A DNA stretch of 64,000 bases, from assembly GCA_965242915.1 (NCBI GenBank), contig CBDETN010000019.1:1-64000 (forward strand), written 5' to 3'. Under the pieces are notes generated by a model. The model saw nothing but the letters and a program-made list of their open reading frames with translations. It was not told where the DNA came from and searched no databases. The DNA is from CAJXII01 sp965242915 (GTDB lineage: Bacteria; Campylobacterota; Campylobacteria; Campylobacterales; Arcobacteraceae). The position numbers were made by a program, and so were the translations under genes. This document shows positions 52,086-61,431 of this stretch, in pieces. How positions within the stretch are numbered: the stretch's first letter is position 1; the number at the start of each line of letters is the position of its first letter.

Positions 52086-53271
52086 TTTTTTAATTATCGG
52101 TAGTTTAGTTTTTACTTTAGGTTTAAATGCACAGGATGTAATACTTCAAGGACAAGAGGAAGCAGTATTATCTCAAACAAAAAAAGATATTTTAAATTAT
52201 TCATATAAAAAATCTATAGAAGACAGTAATAAGCTGGAAAAAGATTGGATAAATCCAATAACTTATAAGTATATTTATAATAATGGTGAAACATATACTA
52301 CAAAAAAATCATTTATAAGTATCTCTCAACCTGTATTTAAAAGTGGAGGGATATACAGTGCTATAAAATATGCAAATAGTATGAGAAAATATTCTAAAAC
52401 TACTATAGATGGGCAGAAAAAAGAATTGATTAAACAAACTCTTGATTTATTATTTCAGATAAAGAATATTGATATAAATATAAATAAGCAAAAACTTTTA
52501 ATTAAAAATTCATTATTGGATATTGAAATAAAACAGGAGCAAGTATTAGGCGGTACTTTAGATACCTCATTTTTAGATAATGCTATTTTAGATTCAAATA
52601 CAAAGCAAAATGCGCTGATAGATTTAGAATATCAAAAACAATCTTTAATAAATAATTTGGCAATTATCTCTGATAAAAGATATGATGAATTAAATTTACC
52701 AATTTTACAATTGGTAGATGAAGATAGTTTTTTAAAACAAAATATTTATATAAAAAAAGCAAAAGAAGATATAGATAGTTCATATTGGATGAAAAAAATG
52801 GTAACATCCAATTACCTCCCAACTGTAAATTTTACAGCTGATTACACTAAATATCATGATAGAGGTGGAAATATAGCATTAAGCGATGCCGGAGTTAGAA
52901 ATGTTGGATTTAATATAACTATTCCTCTTGATATAAAATATTCAAATCAGATTCAAAGTTCTAAATTAGAATATTTACAAAAGAAAAGTACTTTAGAAGA
53001 CAAGCAAAAAGAGGAATTGTTAATATTTAAAAACTCATTAGCAAAAATAAAAAGTTTAGATGCAAAAATAAAAATTGCTCAAAATAATGTGGAACTTTAT
53101 GATTCACTTTTGACTCAAATAATTGAACAACATGAAGTTGGGATGAAGACAGAGTCCGATGTACAAACCATGGTAAATTCTAAGCAGATAAGAACACTTG
53201 ATATAAAAAGTTTAAATATAGAAAAACAAATTCAATTATTAGAAATTTATTCACGGGTTGAGAATGGATAA
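52072..53271 (+). CDS. TolC-family outer membrane efflux protein
   Basis: This 399-aa protein has a signal peptide (FLIIGSLVFTLGLNAQ). FISISQPVFKSGGIYSAI and later FNITIPLDIKYSNQIQSS are the strand regions of TolC-type channels, and the long helices between (115-205, 300-395) form the periplasmic tunnel. The start is TTG 52072 with AGGAGA upstream, inside argD. No membrane-fusion or pump gene is next to it, so its partner is elsewhere. Confidence 0.78.
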   Translation: MKNFNFLIIGSLVFTLGLNAQDVILQGQEEAVLSQTKKDILNYSYKKSIEDSNKLEKDWINPITYKYIYNNGETYTTKKSFISISQPVFKSGGIYSAIKYANSMRKYSKTTIDGQKKELIKQTLDLLFQIKNIDININKQKLLIKNSLLDIEIKQEQVLGGTLDTSFLDNAILDSNTKQNALIDLEYQKQSLINNLAIISDKRYDELNLPILQLVDEDSFLKQNIYIKKAKEDIDSSYWMKKMVTSNYLPTVNFTADYTKYHDRGGNIALSDAGVRNVGFNITIPLDIKYSNQIQSSKLEYLQKKSTLEDKQKEELLIFKNSLAKIKSLDAKIKIAQNNVELYDSLLTQIIEQHEVGMKTESDVQTMVNSKQIRTLDIKSLNIEKQIQLLEIYSRVENG

Positions 53272-54292
53272 AAAACCACACAAGTTTAGCCAATATTTTC
53301 AAGATTGGCTTTATGGAAAAGATGGATATTATTCAAACTATAAGACCATAGGAAAAGAGGGGGACTTTTTTACAGCGGTTAGTGCGAGTTCATTTTTTGG
53401 AGGCACTATTGGTAAAAAAGTGGTAGATACGATAGAAAATGGGTTTTTACCTGTTGATACAACCATAGTAGAAATTGGAGCTCATCATGGATATTTACTT
53501 TCTGATATGGTTCAATTTATCTATACTTTAAAACCACAACTTTTAAAAACTTTAAAATTTGCAATTGTTGAGAGATTTGAACATTTGAGAATTAGACAAA
53601 AAGAGTATTTTAAAGAATCTTTTGGAGATGAGGTACAATTAATCCATTATAACGATATAAGCGAAGTGAAACTTGATAGTGCTTTTATAGTTGCAAATGA
53701 AATTTTTGATGCCTTTTCTTGTGAATTAGTTTATACAACAAAGGAAGATGTACTTCAGTATGCAGTTGTACAGAATGATAAAATAGAATTTATAGATTGT
53801 GAAGATGATGATATAAGAGATATTTGTACAAAATATAAAATTACAAAAGGGGAAGTTGCTCTTGGATATGAAGAATTTGCAAAAACTTTAAACCGAAATA
53901 TTGAAAGATTTGAATTTGTAACTTTTGATTATGGGGAAAAATATCCACGAAATGATTTTTCCTGCAGGATTTATGAGCATCACAATGTTTATCCAATTTT
54001 TGATGAAGAGATAAGTTTAAAAGAATTATTTGGAAAAAGTGATATAACTTATGATGTAAACTTCACACATTTAATTGACAGCTTTGAAGCAGTTGATATT
54101 AAAAATGTACAATATGATACCCAGCTAAAAGCTTTAGTTGATTTTGGTATTATTGAACTTTTAGAAATATTACATAAAAATGTAGATGAGAAAACATATT
54201 TAAAAGAAACTAATAAAATAAAAACTTTATTGGAACCTACGGGAATGGGTGATAGATTTAAAGTTGCAGTTTTTAGGAAAGAGGCAAAATAG
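53264..54292 (+). CDS. MidA/NDUFAF7-like SAM-dependent methyltransferase
   Basis: The product is 342 aa from ATG 53264 (a TTG six bases earlier is also possible). FSQYFQDWLYGKDGYYSNY, GEGD-like KEGDFFTAVSASSFFGG, the SAM loop TTIVEIGAHHGYLLSDM, and IVANEIFDAFSCELV are characteristic of the DUF185/MidA family, whose mitochondrial member methylates an arginine in complex I. It may modify a respiratory subunit here. It overlaps the TolC-like gene and is followed by thiS after 2 nt. Confidence 0.82.
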   Translation: MDKKPHKFSQYFQDWLYGKDGYYSNYKTIGKEGDFFTAVSASSFFGGTIGKKVVDTIENGFLPVDTTIVEIGAHHGYLLSDMVQFIYTLKPQLLKTLKFAIVERFEHLRIRQKEYFKESFGDEVQLIHYNDISEVKLDSAFIVANEIFDAFSCELVYTTKEDVLQYAVVQNDKIEFIDCEDDDIRDICTKYKITKGEVALGYEEFAKTLNRNIERFEFVTFDYGEKYPRNDFSCRIYEHHNVYPIFDEEISLKELFGKSDITYDVNFTHLIDSFEAVDIKNVQYDTQLKALVDFGIIELLEILHKNVDEKTYLKETNKIKTLLEPTGMGDRFKVAVFRKEAK

Positions 54293-54294
54293 GA

Positions 54295-54498
54295 ATGACT
54301 AAATTGATTATAAATGGTGAAGAGAAAATTTTTGAAGACAATAAAAGTTTGAAAGATATTATTGTGAGTTTAGAAATTGAAGATAAAGTTATGGCAGCAG
54401 CTGTGAATATGAATGTTGTTAAAAAAGATGATTGGTGTAATTTTATACCAAAAGAAGAAGATAAAATCGAATTATTACAGTTTGTTGGCGGGGGTTGA
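54295..54498 (+). CDS. thiS: Sulfur-carrier protein ThiS
   Basis: The 67-aa ubiquitin-fold protein ends in QFVGGG, the C-terminus that is thiocarboxylated to supply sulfur for the thiazole of thiamine. LIINGEEKIFEDNKSLKDII is a typical N-terminal hairpin. Other thi genes are not in the window. It lies 2 nt after the MidA-like gene. Confidence 0.9.
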   Translation: MTKLIINGEEKIFEDNKSLKDIIVSLEIEDKVMAAAVNMNVVKKDDWCNFIPKEEDKIELLQFVGGG

Positions 54499-54550
54499 TT
54501 ATAATAAACTATATTTAAAATAGTTAAAATTAAAAATTACTTGAACTTTT

Positions 54551-54583
54551 TGTGACGCAACTGTGACGGAGTTAAGATATAAT
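54551..54583 (+). promoter_or_regulatory. Direct-repeat operator and -10 before the GGDEF gene
   Basis: TGTGACGCAAC (54551-54561) and TGTGACGGAGT (54562-54572) are tandem 11-bp repeats. TATAAT (54578-54583) begins nine bases after the second 7-mer, exactly as at pstS and pstC, but the core is TGTGACG instead of TGTAACC. Confidence 0.65.
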
Positions 54584-54655
54584 CCTTAAAGTTGATATAC
54601 ATTTATTAACAATGTTGTTAACACACTATTGAATAGACAAGGAGTTATGATAATA

Positions 54656-56125
54656 ATGATACCTGATAATACAAAAAAGAATCCAATTATTTATTATTTA
54701 TTATTTATACTTTTAAGTTTTTACTTTATTGGTTATAATTTTTTTATACCTCATTTTATGCTACTTGAAAATGAGCAAAATCAAAATAATATCAATACAG
54801 TTCTATCCAAAATGAACACAGCCATTGAAAATATAAAAAATATTACAAATGACTATAGTAAATGGGATGATACCTTTAATTTTATGAAGGACTCAAATAA
54901 AAACTATATATATGATAATTTTAGAGAAGGAACTACAACTTTAGAAGACTTGAATATTGACTTTATAATTTATTCTAATTTAAAACAAAAAACAATTTTT
55001 TCAAAATACAGTACTGATTTACTTGAAATAGATAAAAAATTATTTGAAAAAGAGATCTTTAAAAGATTTAAATATGAAACTGTTTTAAATACAATATTTA
55101 AATACAAATCTTATTATTTCTATTTAATTAAGGCAGAAATTTTCAAAAGTGATTTGACCGGAAAAACAAATGGTCATATTTACAGCGGTAAAATAATAGA
55201 TGATGAAGAATTAAATAGGATATCTAATGTTTTTGAAGAGATACACATAAGTAATGAATATTCTAAAAAAAATGGTTTAAAAATAAAATATGAACATCTA
55301 AAAAATGTAAAAGTAAAAATAAGTTACAAAAATTCTTATATAAATAGTAATATTCAGTTTTATGATGGTGAAAATAATTATATATTTTCCATAATAACTA
55401 AAAATAATAGAAGTATTGTAAATAAAGGTGAAGAAACAGTCATCATATATAATATAATTATTTCAATATTTTTATTAATTATTTTTTATATTATATATAG
55501 AAATAAAATTATATTAGAAAAGTATAATAAACTGCTCGAACTAAAAGTAAAAAGAAGAACCGGTCAGCTAGCTAGAACACTCAGAAAACTACAAGAAAAA
55601 AATAAAGAACTATTTACTTTGGCACATAAAGATTATCTCACAAATATTGATAATAGGAGAAGTTTTTTTATACAAGGTAAAAAAGCATTAAAAAATTCAA
55701 TACAAAATAACAGTCAATTTTCTGTATTAATGATGGATATAGATAATTTTAAAAAAATAAATGACAGCCATGGGCATGCTATTGGTGATAGGATATTAAT
55801 AGAATTTTGTAATATTGTAAATAAAATAATTGATAAAAATACAACTTTTGGTAGAATTGGCGGTGAAGAATTTTGTATTTTATTTGTGAATACAACAATA
55901 GAAGAAGCTTACAAAACTGGAGAAAATATTAGAAAAAAATGTGAAGATACAATAATCAATATTGATAATAAGAAAATTAATTTTACAGTAAGTTTTGGAC
56001 TAAGTGAAAGAGGAAATATTACTAATATTGATAAAATAATTCAACAATCTGATGAACTGCTGTATGAAGCTAAGGAAAGCGGAAGAAATTGTATAATAAG
56101 AACTTCCCCTCATTTAAAAGCTTGA
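54656..56125 (+). CDS. CHASE4-GGDEF diguanylate cyclase
   Basis: This 489-aa membrane protein makes cyclic di-GMP. A first membrane helix (about 8-28) is followed by a periplasmic CHASE4-like sensor with NITNDYSKWDDTFNFM, a second helix near 268-287, and a short coiled coil. The GGDEF domain has DYLTNIDNRRSF, MMDIDNFKKINDSHGHAIGD and the active site GRIGGEEF. The RxxD inhibitory site is absent. GGAG at 54641-54644 fits ATG 54656 (11-nt spacing) or, too closely, ATG 54647. The direct-repeat operator upstream implies control by a response regulator. Confidence 0.88.
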   Translation: MIPDNTKKNPIIYYLLFILLSFYFIGYNFFIPHFMLLENEQNQNNINTVLSKMNTAIENIKNITNDYSKWDDTFNFMKDSNKNYIYDNFREGTTTLEDLNIDFIIYSNLKQKTIFSKYSTDLLEIDKKLFEKEIFKRFKYETVLNTIFKYKSYYFYLIKAEIFKSDLTGKTNGHIYSGKIIDDEELNRISNVFEEIHISNEYSKKNGLKIKYEHLKNVKVKISYKNSYINSNIQFYDGENNYIFSIITKNNRSIVNKGEETVIIYNIIISIFLLIIFYIIYRNKIILEKYNKLLELKVKRRTGQLARTLRKLQEKNKELFTLAHKDYLTNIDNRRSFFIQGKKALKNSIQNNSQFSVLMMDIDNFKKINDSHGHAIGDRILIEFCNIVNKIIDKNTTFGRIGGEEFCILFVNTTIEEAYKTGENIRKKCEDTIINIDNKKINFTVSFGLSERGNITNIDKIIQQSDELLYEAKESGRNCIIRTSPHLKA

Positions 56126-56276
56126 TAAGTTTTAGACTTGAACCAAAACAAAAAAATTAGATAGTTTAGTTTAAAACTTTTTAAAATAAATTAGATATAA
56201 TCTCATATAAATTTTAACAAAACTAGCAAATAGCGGTTTTTATGAAATAAAAAAGTTTCCTAGAAAAGAGAAAAAT

Positions 56277-58355
56277 ATGATTCATGAAATTAGTTCAGTA
56301 TGTACTTATTGTGGGGTTGGTTGTGATATTACAGCTGTTGTTGAGAATAATAAAATACAAAAGATTTATGCTCAAGCAGACGGTTATGTAAGTCAAGGTA
56401 AGCTTTGTATCAAAGGTAAGGTTGGTTTTGATTTTGTTGATTCTAATGAGAGAATTAGAACGCCAAGAGTTAAAAAAAGTTTTATTGAAAAGAATTTTGA
56501 AGCGATGCCTAGAGAATTAAAAGCTAGAAGTCATACTTTAAAAACTCTTGATGATATATGGTATGAAGCTAGTTATGAATTTGCAACAAGTTTGAGTGCT
56601 TGGAAATTATCAGAAGTTAAATATAACTTTGGCGGTAAATCTTTTGGAGCAACAGGAGGTGCTAGGACTAGTTGTGAAAGTGGATTCTTGTTTCAAAAGT
56701 TTGTACGGGAAACTATGGAATCTCCAAATGTAGATAACTGTGCCAGAGTTTGTCACGCTCCTAGTTTAAATGGTATGAAAGCTACCATTGGAGAAGGTGC
56801 TGCTACAAATCCTTATGATGATATTTATAAAACAGAGTTTATGTTGGTAATCGGCTCAAATACAACTGAAGCTCATCCAATAGTTGCAAACAGAATGATA
56901 GAGGCTAGTCGTAAAAAAACATCTAAACTTGTAGTTTGTGATGTACGAGATATTCAGCTTGGTAAGTTTGCAACTGATAAAGTGGTGTTGCCTTATGAAG
57001 CAAATCTGTTATTTTTAAATTCATTAGCTTATGTTATTTTAAAAGAGGAGCTTTATGATAAAGAGTTTATGGATACCAGATGTAAAGAATTTGAAGAATA
57101 TAAGCAAAGTATTTTAGAAGATGTTACTGCAAATCCTGAATATTTTAAAGATATAGCCGGATATGAAGTTTTAGCTGAGCAAATACCAAAAATTGCAAGA
57201 GAATATGCAACTTCAAAATCTATGATTTTTTGGGGACTGGGTATCTCCGAACATCTAGATGGCAGTTATGCTGTTATGGCGATAGTAAATCTTGCTTTGA
57301 TGACGGGGAATATTGGTAAAGTGGGTGCCGGACTTATGCCTTTAAGAGGTCAAAATAATGTTCAAGGTGCTTGTGATGTCGGTTGTTTGCCATATTTTAA
57401 TCCTGATTATCAAACTCCAAAAGAAATAGGTCTTAAAACACCTGATATGATTGACGCTATGCTTGATAATAAATTAAAAGCCCTGCTTGTAATGGGGGAA
57501 GATTTAGCACATATTCATGCAAACCAAAATAAGATAAATAAAGCTTTGGAAAATCTTGAAGTGTTAATAACTCAAGAACTTTTTATGACTGTAATTGCAA
57601 AAAAATCTGATATAGTTTTTGGTGTAAAATCAGCTTATGAAAAAACAGGTGTTTATGTAAATGCTATGAGAAGAATGCATCTATCACAACCTTTAGTTGA
57701 AAATGATTTACCTGATGACTGGGAAGTTATAAGAGATATTGAAAATAAAATTAACGGTGAATTCTTATATGCCACAAGTGAAGATGTTTGGAATCTTACA
57801 AGAGAAGGTCTTCCTTACAGATATGGAGGGGCAAGTTATCAAAAACTTATAAAACATAGAAGTAAAGGGATGCAGTGGCCAGTAGCTCGTGTTGATACTC
57901 CTATTTTACACACTGAAACTTTTAGAACAGATGATGGTTTTGGATATTTTAAATATAACGCTTATACTTTAAGAGGACAAATTAAAGAGTTAAGAGAAAC
58001 AAAAGCTACAAATAACTTTTATTTAACTACGGGACGAGTTTTAGTTCAATATAACAATACAGCACAATCTGGACAAAGTGAAAAACTTATGAGCAGATAT
58101 CCAAATGATGTGGTATTAGTAAGTGTTGAAGATAGAGAAGAACTGGGAAGTTGTGAATATATAAAGATGGTTTCAAAAAATGGAGAAACTACTGCATTAC
58201 CGACTAAATATTCTAAAACTATAAAAAAAGGTACTTTATTTGTATCGTTTCATCATAGTAAATCACATATAAATTATTTATTTGGAGATGAGAGTGATGT
58301 AAATACTAAAACAGCTTTATTTAAATCGGTTGAAGTGGAAGTAAAGCCAGTATAA
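56277..58355 (+). CDS. Molybdopterin oxidoreductase, formate dehydrogenase H-like
   Basis: This 692-aa catalytic subunit has an N-terminal [4Fe-4S] motif CTYCGVGCDI and GKLCIKGKVGFDFV. The active-site region NCARVCHAPSLNGMKATIG has cysteine where FdhF has selenocysteine. TTEAHPIVANRM and PLRGQNNVQGACDVG are typical of the formate dehydrogenase group. It has no Tat signal, so it is cytoplasmic. No electron-transfer subunit is adjacent; a separate ferredoxin or diaphorase partner, or a function other than formate oxidation, is possible. It has a TATAAT at 56196 and a 75-nt leader. Confidence 0.85.
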   Translation: MIHEISSVCTYCGVGCDITAVVENNKIQKIYAQADGYVSQGKLCIKGKVGFDFVDSNERIRTPRVKKSFIEKNFEAMPRELKARSHTLKTLDDIWYEASYEFATSLSAWKLSEVKYNFGGKSFGATGGARTSCESGFLFQKFVRETMESPNVDNCARVCHAPSLNGMKATIGEGAATNPYDDIYKTEFMLVIGSNTTEAHPIVANRMIEASRKKTSKLVVCDVRDIQLGKFATDKVVLPYEANLLFLNSLAYVILKEELYDKEFMDTRCKEFEEYKQSILEDVTANPEYFKDIAGYEVLAEQIPKIAREYATSKSMIFWGLGISEHLDGSYAVMAIVNLALMTGNIGKVGAGLMPLRGQNNVQGACDVGCLPYFNPDYQTPKEIGLKTPDMIDAMLDNKLKALLVMGEDLAHIHANQNKINKALENLEVLITQELFMTVIAKKSDIVFGVKSAYEKTGVYVNAMRRMHLSQPLVENDLPDDWEVIRDIENKINGEFLYATSEDVWNLTREGLPYRYGGASYQKLIKHRSKGMQWPVARVDTPILHTETFRTDDGFGYFKYNAYTLRGQIKELRETKATNNFYLTTGRVLVQYNNTAQSGQSEKLMSRYPNDVVLVSVEDREELGSCEYIKMVSKNGETTALPTKYSKTIKKGTLFVSFHHSKSHINYLFGDESDVNTKTALFKSVEVEVKPV

Positions 58356-58358
58356 AAG

Positions 58359-58688
58359 ATGAGTAGATCTAAAGGAAATTATTTTGAAGATAAAGCTGTA
58401 GAGTTTTTATCTTCAAATGGTTACTCTATAATTGATAGAAATTTTTATGCTAAAAAACTAGGTGAGATAGATATCATAGCTTTAAAAGATGAGGTTTATC
58501 ATTTTGTGGAAGTAAAAAGTGGAGATAGTTTTGAAGCAGTTTATAATATAACACCATCAAAACTGCATAAACTTTTACGAAGTATTGAATATTATTTAAA
58601 AGTTAAAAATCTTGATGTTGCATATTGTGTAGATGCTGTTATTTTTGCAGGTGAAGAGTTAGAGTATTTGGAGAATATCACTTTATAA
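58359..58688 (+). CDS. YraN (UPF0102) family endonuclease-like protein
   Basis: This 109-aa protein of the YraN family has a PD-(D/E)xK Holliday-junction-resolvase-like fold. GNYFEDKAVEFLSSNGY, then D in GEIDIIALKDEVYHFVEVKS, giving the D-x-E-x-K triad. It lies 3 nt after the formate dehydrogenase-like gene. Its physiological role is not settled. Confidence 0.9.
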   Translation: MSRSKGNYFEDKAVEFLSSNGYSIIDRNFYAKKLGEIDIIALKDEVYHFVEVKSGDSFEAVYNITPSKLHKLLRSIEYYLKVKNLDVAYCVDAVIFAGEELEYLENITL

Positions 58689-58702
58689 ATATGGGAGTAA
58701 AT

Positions 58703-59836
58703 ATGTTTTATGAAAAAGAATTAAAAGCTTTAAAAAAAGTTAATAGATTTCGTAAAAGAAATTTATATAAAGATGACTTAATAGATTTGGCATCTAATGA
58801 TTATTTGGGATTAGCTTTAAATAAAAAGATATTAAAAAAAGCATATAAAGCAGTTAAGAAAGAAAAGTCAAACGCTTCAAAAGCATCAATAATTGTAAAC
58901 GGTTACAGTAAAATTCATAAAAAATTTGAAGATAAATTATGTAAATTAAATAAATTTGAGGCAGGCATTGTAGTAGGCAGTGGATTTTTAGCAAATATTG
59001 CTTTAATAGAATCAATGGTGCGAAAAGGTGATATTTTATTTATAGATGAAGATTATCATGCAAGTGGGATATTGGCTGCTAAGTTGGTGCAAGGTAAAGT
59101 TATAGTTTTTAAGCATAATGATTATTTGGATTTGGAAAAAAAGATAAAAGATTATATATGTTCCCACTCAGGAGAGAGGGAACAATGGTGTGGTTATCGT
59201 ATCTTAATAGCTATTGAGGGTGTTTATTCTATGGGCGGCGATATTGCACCGAAGCAGTTTGTAAAAATTGCTAATAGACATAATGCAATTTTAATAGTTG
59301 ATGAAGCGCACAGCTCTGGAGTAATAGGAAAGAATTTATTAGGTTGGTTTGATTATTGGGATATAAAGCCAAAATTAAATCATATCAAAATGGGAACTTT
59401 GGGAAAAGCTTATGGCAGCTATGGTGCATATATTTTATCTTCAAAGCATATTATATCATATTTGGAAAATCGTGCAAAACCAATTATATATAGTACAGCA
59501 CCATCTCTTTTTGATATATCTTTGGCATATCAGGGTTTAAAATATATTAGTAAACATAAAAAACAAATAAAAAATAAGATTCAACAGTATCAAGTGTTAA
59601 TACAAAGTTTACTTAATATAAATACACAAAGTTTAATTGTTCCAATTATAATAAATAACAATAAAAAAGTGATGCAAATACAAAAAGATTTGATTAATAA
59701 TAAATTATTATTAGGTGCAATTAGACAACCAACTGTTTCTAAAGCCATGTTGCGATTAATATTAAAGCTAGATATAGAGCAAGGTAATATTATTAAAACT
59801 TGCAAAATAATAAATAATAAGATACAACTAAATTAG
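58703..59836 (+). CDS. bioF: 8-Amino-7-oxononanoate synthase-like PLP enzyme
   Basis: This alpha-oxoamine synthase has 377 aa from ATG 58703, which GGGAG precedes by five bases; the earlier ATG at 58691 would bury that site. DLASNDYLGLA, LFIDEDYHASG, EGVYSMGGDIAP, LIVDEAHSSGVIG, and the PLP lysine in MGTLGKAYGSYGAYI match BioF of biotin synthesis. An insert of about nine codons, CSHSGEREQ near 153, is encoded by a palindrome. The exact substrate could differ (KBL-like), but the family call is secure. Confidence 0.85.
   Translation: MFYEKELKALKKVNRFRKRNLYKDDLIDLASNDYLGLALNKKILKKAYKAVKKEKSNASKASIIVNGYSKIHKKFEDKLCKLNKFEAGIVVGSGFLANIALIESMVRKGDILFIDEDYHASGILAAKLVQGKVIVFKHNDYLDLEKKIKDYICSHSGEREQWCGYRILIAIEGVYSMGGDIAPKQFVKIANRHNAILIVDEAHSSGVIGKNLLGWFDYWDIKPKLNHIKMGTLGKAYGSYGAYILSSKHIISYLENRAKPIIYSTAPSLFDISLAYQGLKYISKHKKQIKNKIQQYQVLIQSLLNINTQSLIVPIIINNNKKVMQIQKDLINNKLLLGAIRQPTVSKAMLRLILKLDIEQGNIIKTCKIINNKIQLN
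59159..59184 (+). repeat. Palindromic in-frame insertion within bioF
   Basis: TGTTCCC (59159-59165) pairs with GGGAACA (59178-59184). Inside, CTC (59167-59169) pairs with GAG (59174-59176) across a tetraloop, with one A/A mismatch. It is G/C-richer than its surroundings and encodes about nine residues not needed by the BioF fold. Confidence 0.6.
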
Positions 59837-60912
59837 GTTTTTAATTTATATAAACTAAGTAATGCCAATAGTGTAATTAAAGCAGAATAAAGGAAGAGAT
59901 ACTCTCCATATGTCCATCCGGCAATCAGTGCACCGATAAATCCGCCTAAACCATAAGCAATACCAAACATAAATTGTTGAGCTATCTGTTTATTTTTATA
60001 TAAAGAGTAAAGATAAATTATCACAGCACTATGATATAAACCAAAACTAAAAGCATGAATACCCTGTGAAATAAAAGCGATAGTTAAACTATCAGGGAAT
60101 GTGAATAATAGCATCCACCTAATAGCCGTAACAAATATTGAAAATTTAATAATATTGATTAAATTTTTTTGTAAAATAATACCTTGAGAATAGAGCATAA
60201 CTATTTCACATATAACGCCAAAAGCCCATAAATAACTGGTAGTTTCCAAACTAATTCCATGTGCTGTTTCATATATGGTAAAAAAGTTATAAAATCCGCC
60301 AAAACTAACTTGCATTAAAAATAAACTTAACCAAAATGGCCAGTATTTAAAAATAGAAAAACTATTGTCTTCTTTTAAGTTATCATGAATAGTTGTATCA
60401 TATTTCAAAAGAGAGTATGAAAAGATTACAGTAAAGATTGTAGCTGCTAAATAATAATTAAGTGCAATCTGCGGGACTGTTAAGAATTTTGCAAGAATCA
60501 ATCCAATAAGCATAAATCCTATAGAGCCGAAAAGTCTTGATTTTCCATACCTTTGCTTTCCTAATTCTTTTAATGCAATTATCTCTATATATGGTAAAAG
60601 TACACTAAGGCATACACCTAAAATAGCATTGTTTATCATAAAAGCATAAAAATTATAGATAGTAAAATAAAAAGAGGTAGATGAAATAACAGAAAATAAT
60701 AATATAATCTTAAAAAGTTTTTGATCTAATTTAACATGCTTTAAAAATAAAAAAGGAGTTGCAAATCTCATAAGTGGAGCAATGGCAAAAACTATTCCAA
60801 TCTCAGATGCCAAATATCCAATATCATGTAAAACTTTGGGTAGGAATATTACATATACACCGACAGCTGCAAAATAAAAGAAATAAAATGCACTTAATTT
60901 AAAAAATAGCAT
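59833..60912 (-). CDS. Major facilitator superfamily transporter
   Basis: This 359-aa membrane protein has about 11-12 helices and an MFS pattern of the MFS_1-like/nucleoside-permease-like group. YFAAVGVYVIFLPKVLHDIG opens it, RYGKSRLFGSIGFMLIG is the cytoplasmic loop, and LWAFGVICEIVMLYSQG the second half. The substrate is unknown. Four bases overlap with the convergent bioF-like gene. It starts the minus-strand set going left from secG. Confidence 0.8.
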   Translation of the reverse strand: MLFFKLSAFYFFYFAAVGVYVIFLPKVLHDIGYLASEIGIVFAIAPLMRFATPFLFLKHVKLDQKLFKIILLFSVISSTSFYFTIYNFYAFMINNAILGVCLSVLLPYIEIIALKELGKQRYGKSRLFGSIGFMLIGLILAKFLTVPQIALNYYLAATIFTVIFSYSLLKYDTTIHDNLKEDNSFSIFKYWPFWLSLFLMQVSFGGFYNFFTIYETAHGISLETTSYLWAFGVICEIVMLYSQGIILQKNLINIIKFSIFVTAIRWMLLFTFPDSLTIAFISQGIHAFSFGLYHSAVIIYLYSLYKNKQIAQQFMFGIAYGLGGFIGALIAGWTYGEYLFLYSALITLLALLSLYKLKT

Positions 60913-60929
60913 TTATGGTTGTTTAGCAG

Positions 60930-61427
60930 CTATTTATTCGGAAATTTAATAATTGTTGTTGAAGCAAGTATATCATGAATTGTTCTGTGGTCTTTTCTGA
61001 AAAATGGTAATAACAATCCAATAATACTCATTGTGGTAAATATAGATACTAATTGTCGTACAATTACTTGAAGTATTTTAATATCACTATGGTCTTTTGC
61101 ATTGACAAGTTTAATTTCATACGCTTTTAGACCTGGTGTCTGCCCTTTTATTACAAGAAACAATACGGTAATAATAAAATACGGTATTATAATATAACCC
61201 CAGCCTATTAACATATTTTCTGAAAATTCCTCTCTCCCTCCAAGAAGTAAATATATTGAGATATACATAAGCGGAGTTATTATCATAAATAAATCTGTAA
61301 TAACAGCTTTAATTTGAGTGAAAGTAGTTGCATTTATCTTGAAGTCTTCATTTTCACTGGCAGATTGACTATTTTTTGGTTCGGGGTCTTTAATATTACC
61401 TTTTTTTACATCTCTCCATCTAGCCAT
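60930..61427 (-). CDS. RDD-family membrane protein
   Basis: This 165-aa protein has a charged N-terminus and three membrane segments (about 40-60, 72-96, 126-148). TPGLKAYEIKLVNAKDHSD and RQLVSIF with RKDHRTIHDILASTTII are RDD hallmarks. Its function is not known; some relatives are transport or stress proteins. It lies 4 nt after pyrE. Confidence 0.82.
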   Translation of the reverse strand: MARWRDVKKGNIKDPEPKNSQSASENEDFKINATTFTQIKAVITDLFMIITPLMYISIYLLLGGREEFSENMLIGWGYIIIPYFIITVLFLVIKGQTPGLKAYEIKLVNAKDHSDIKILQVIVRQLVSIFTTMSIIGLLLPFFRKDHRTIHDILASTTIIKFPNK

Positions 61428-61431
61428 TTAA

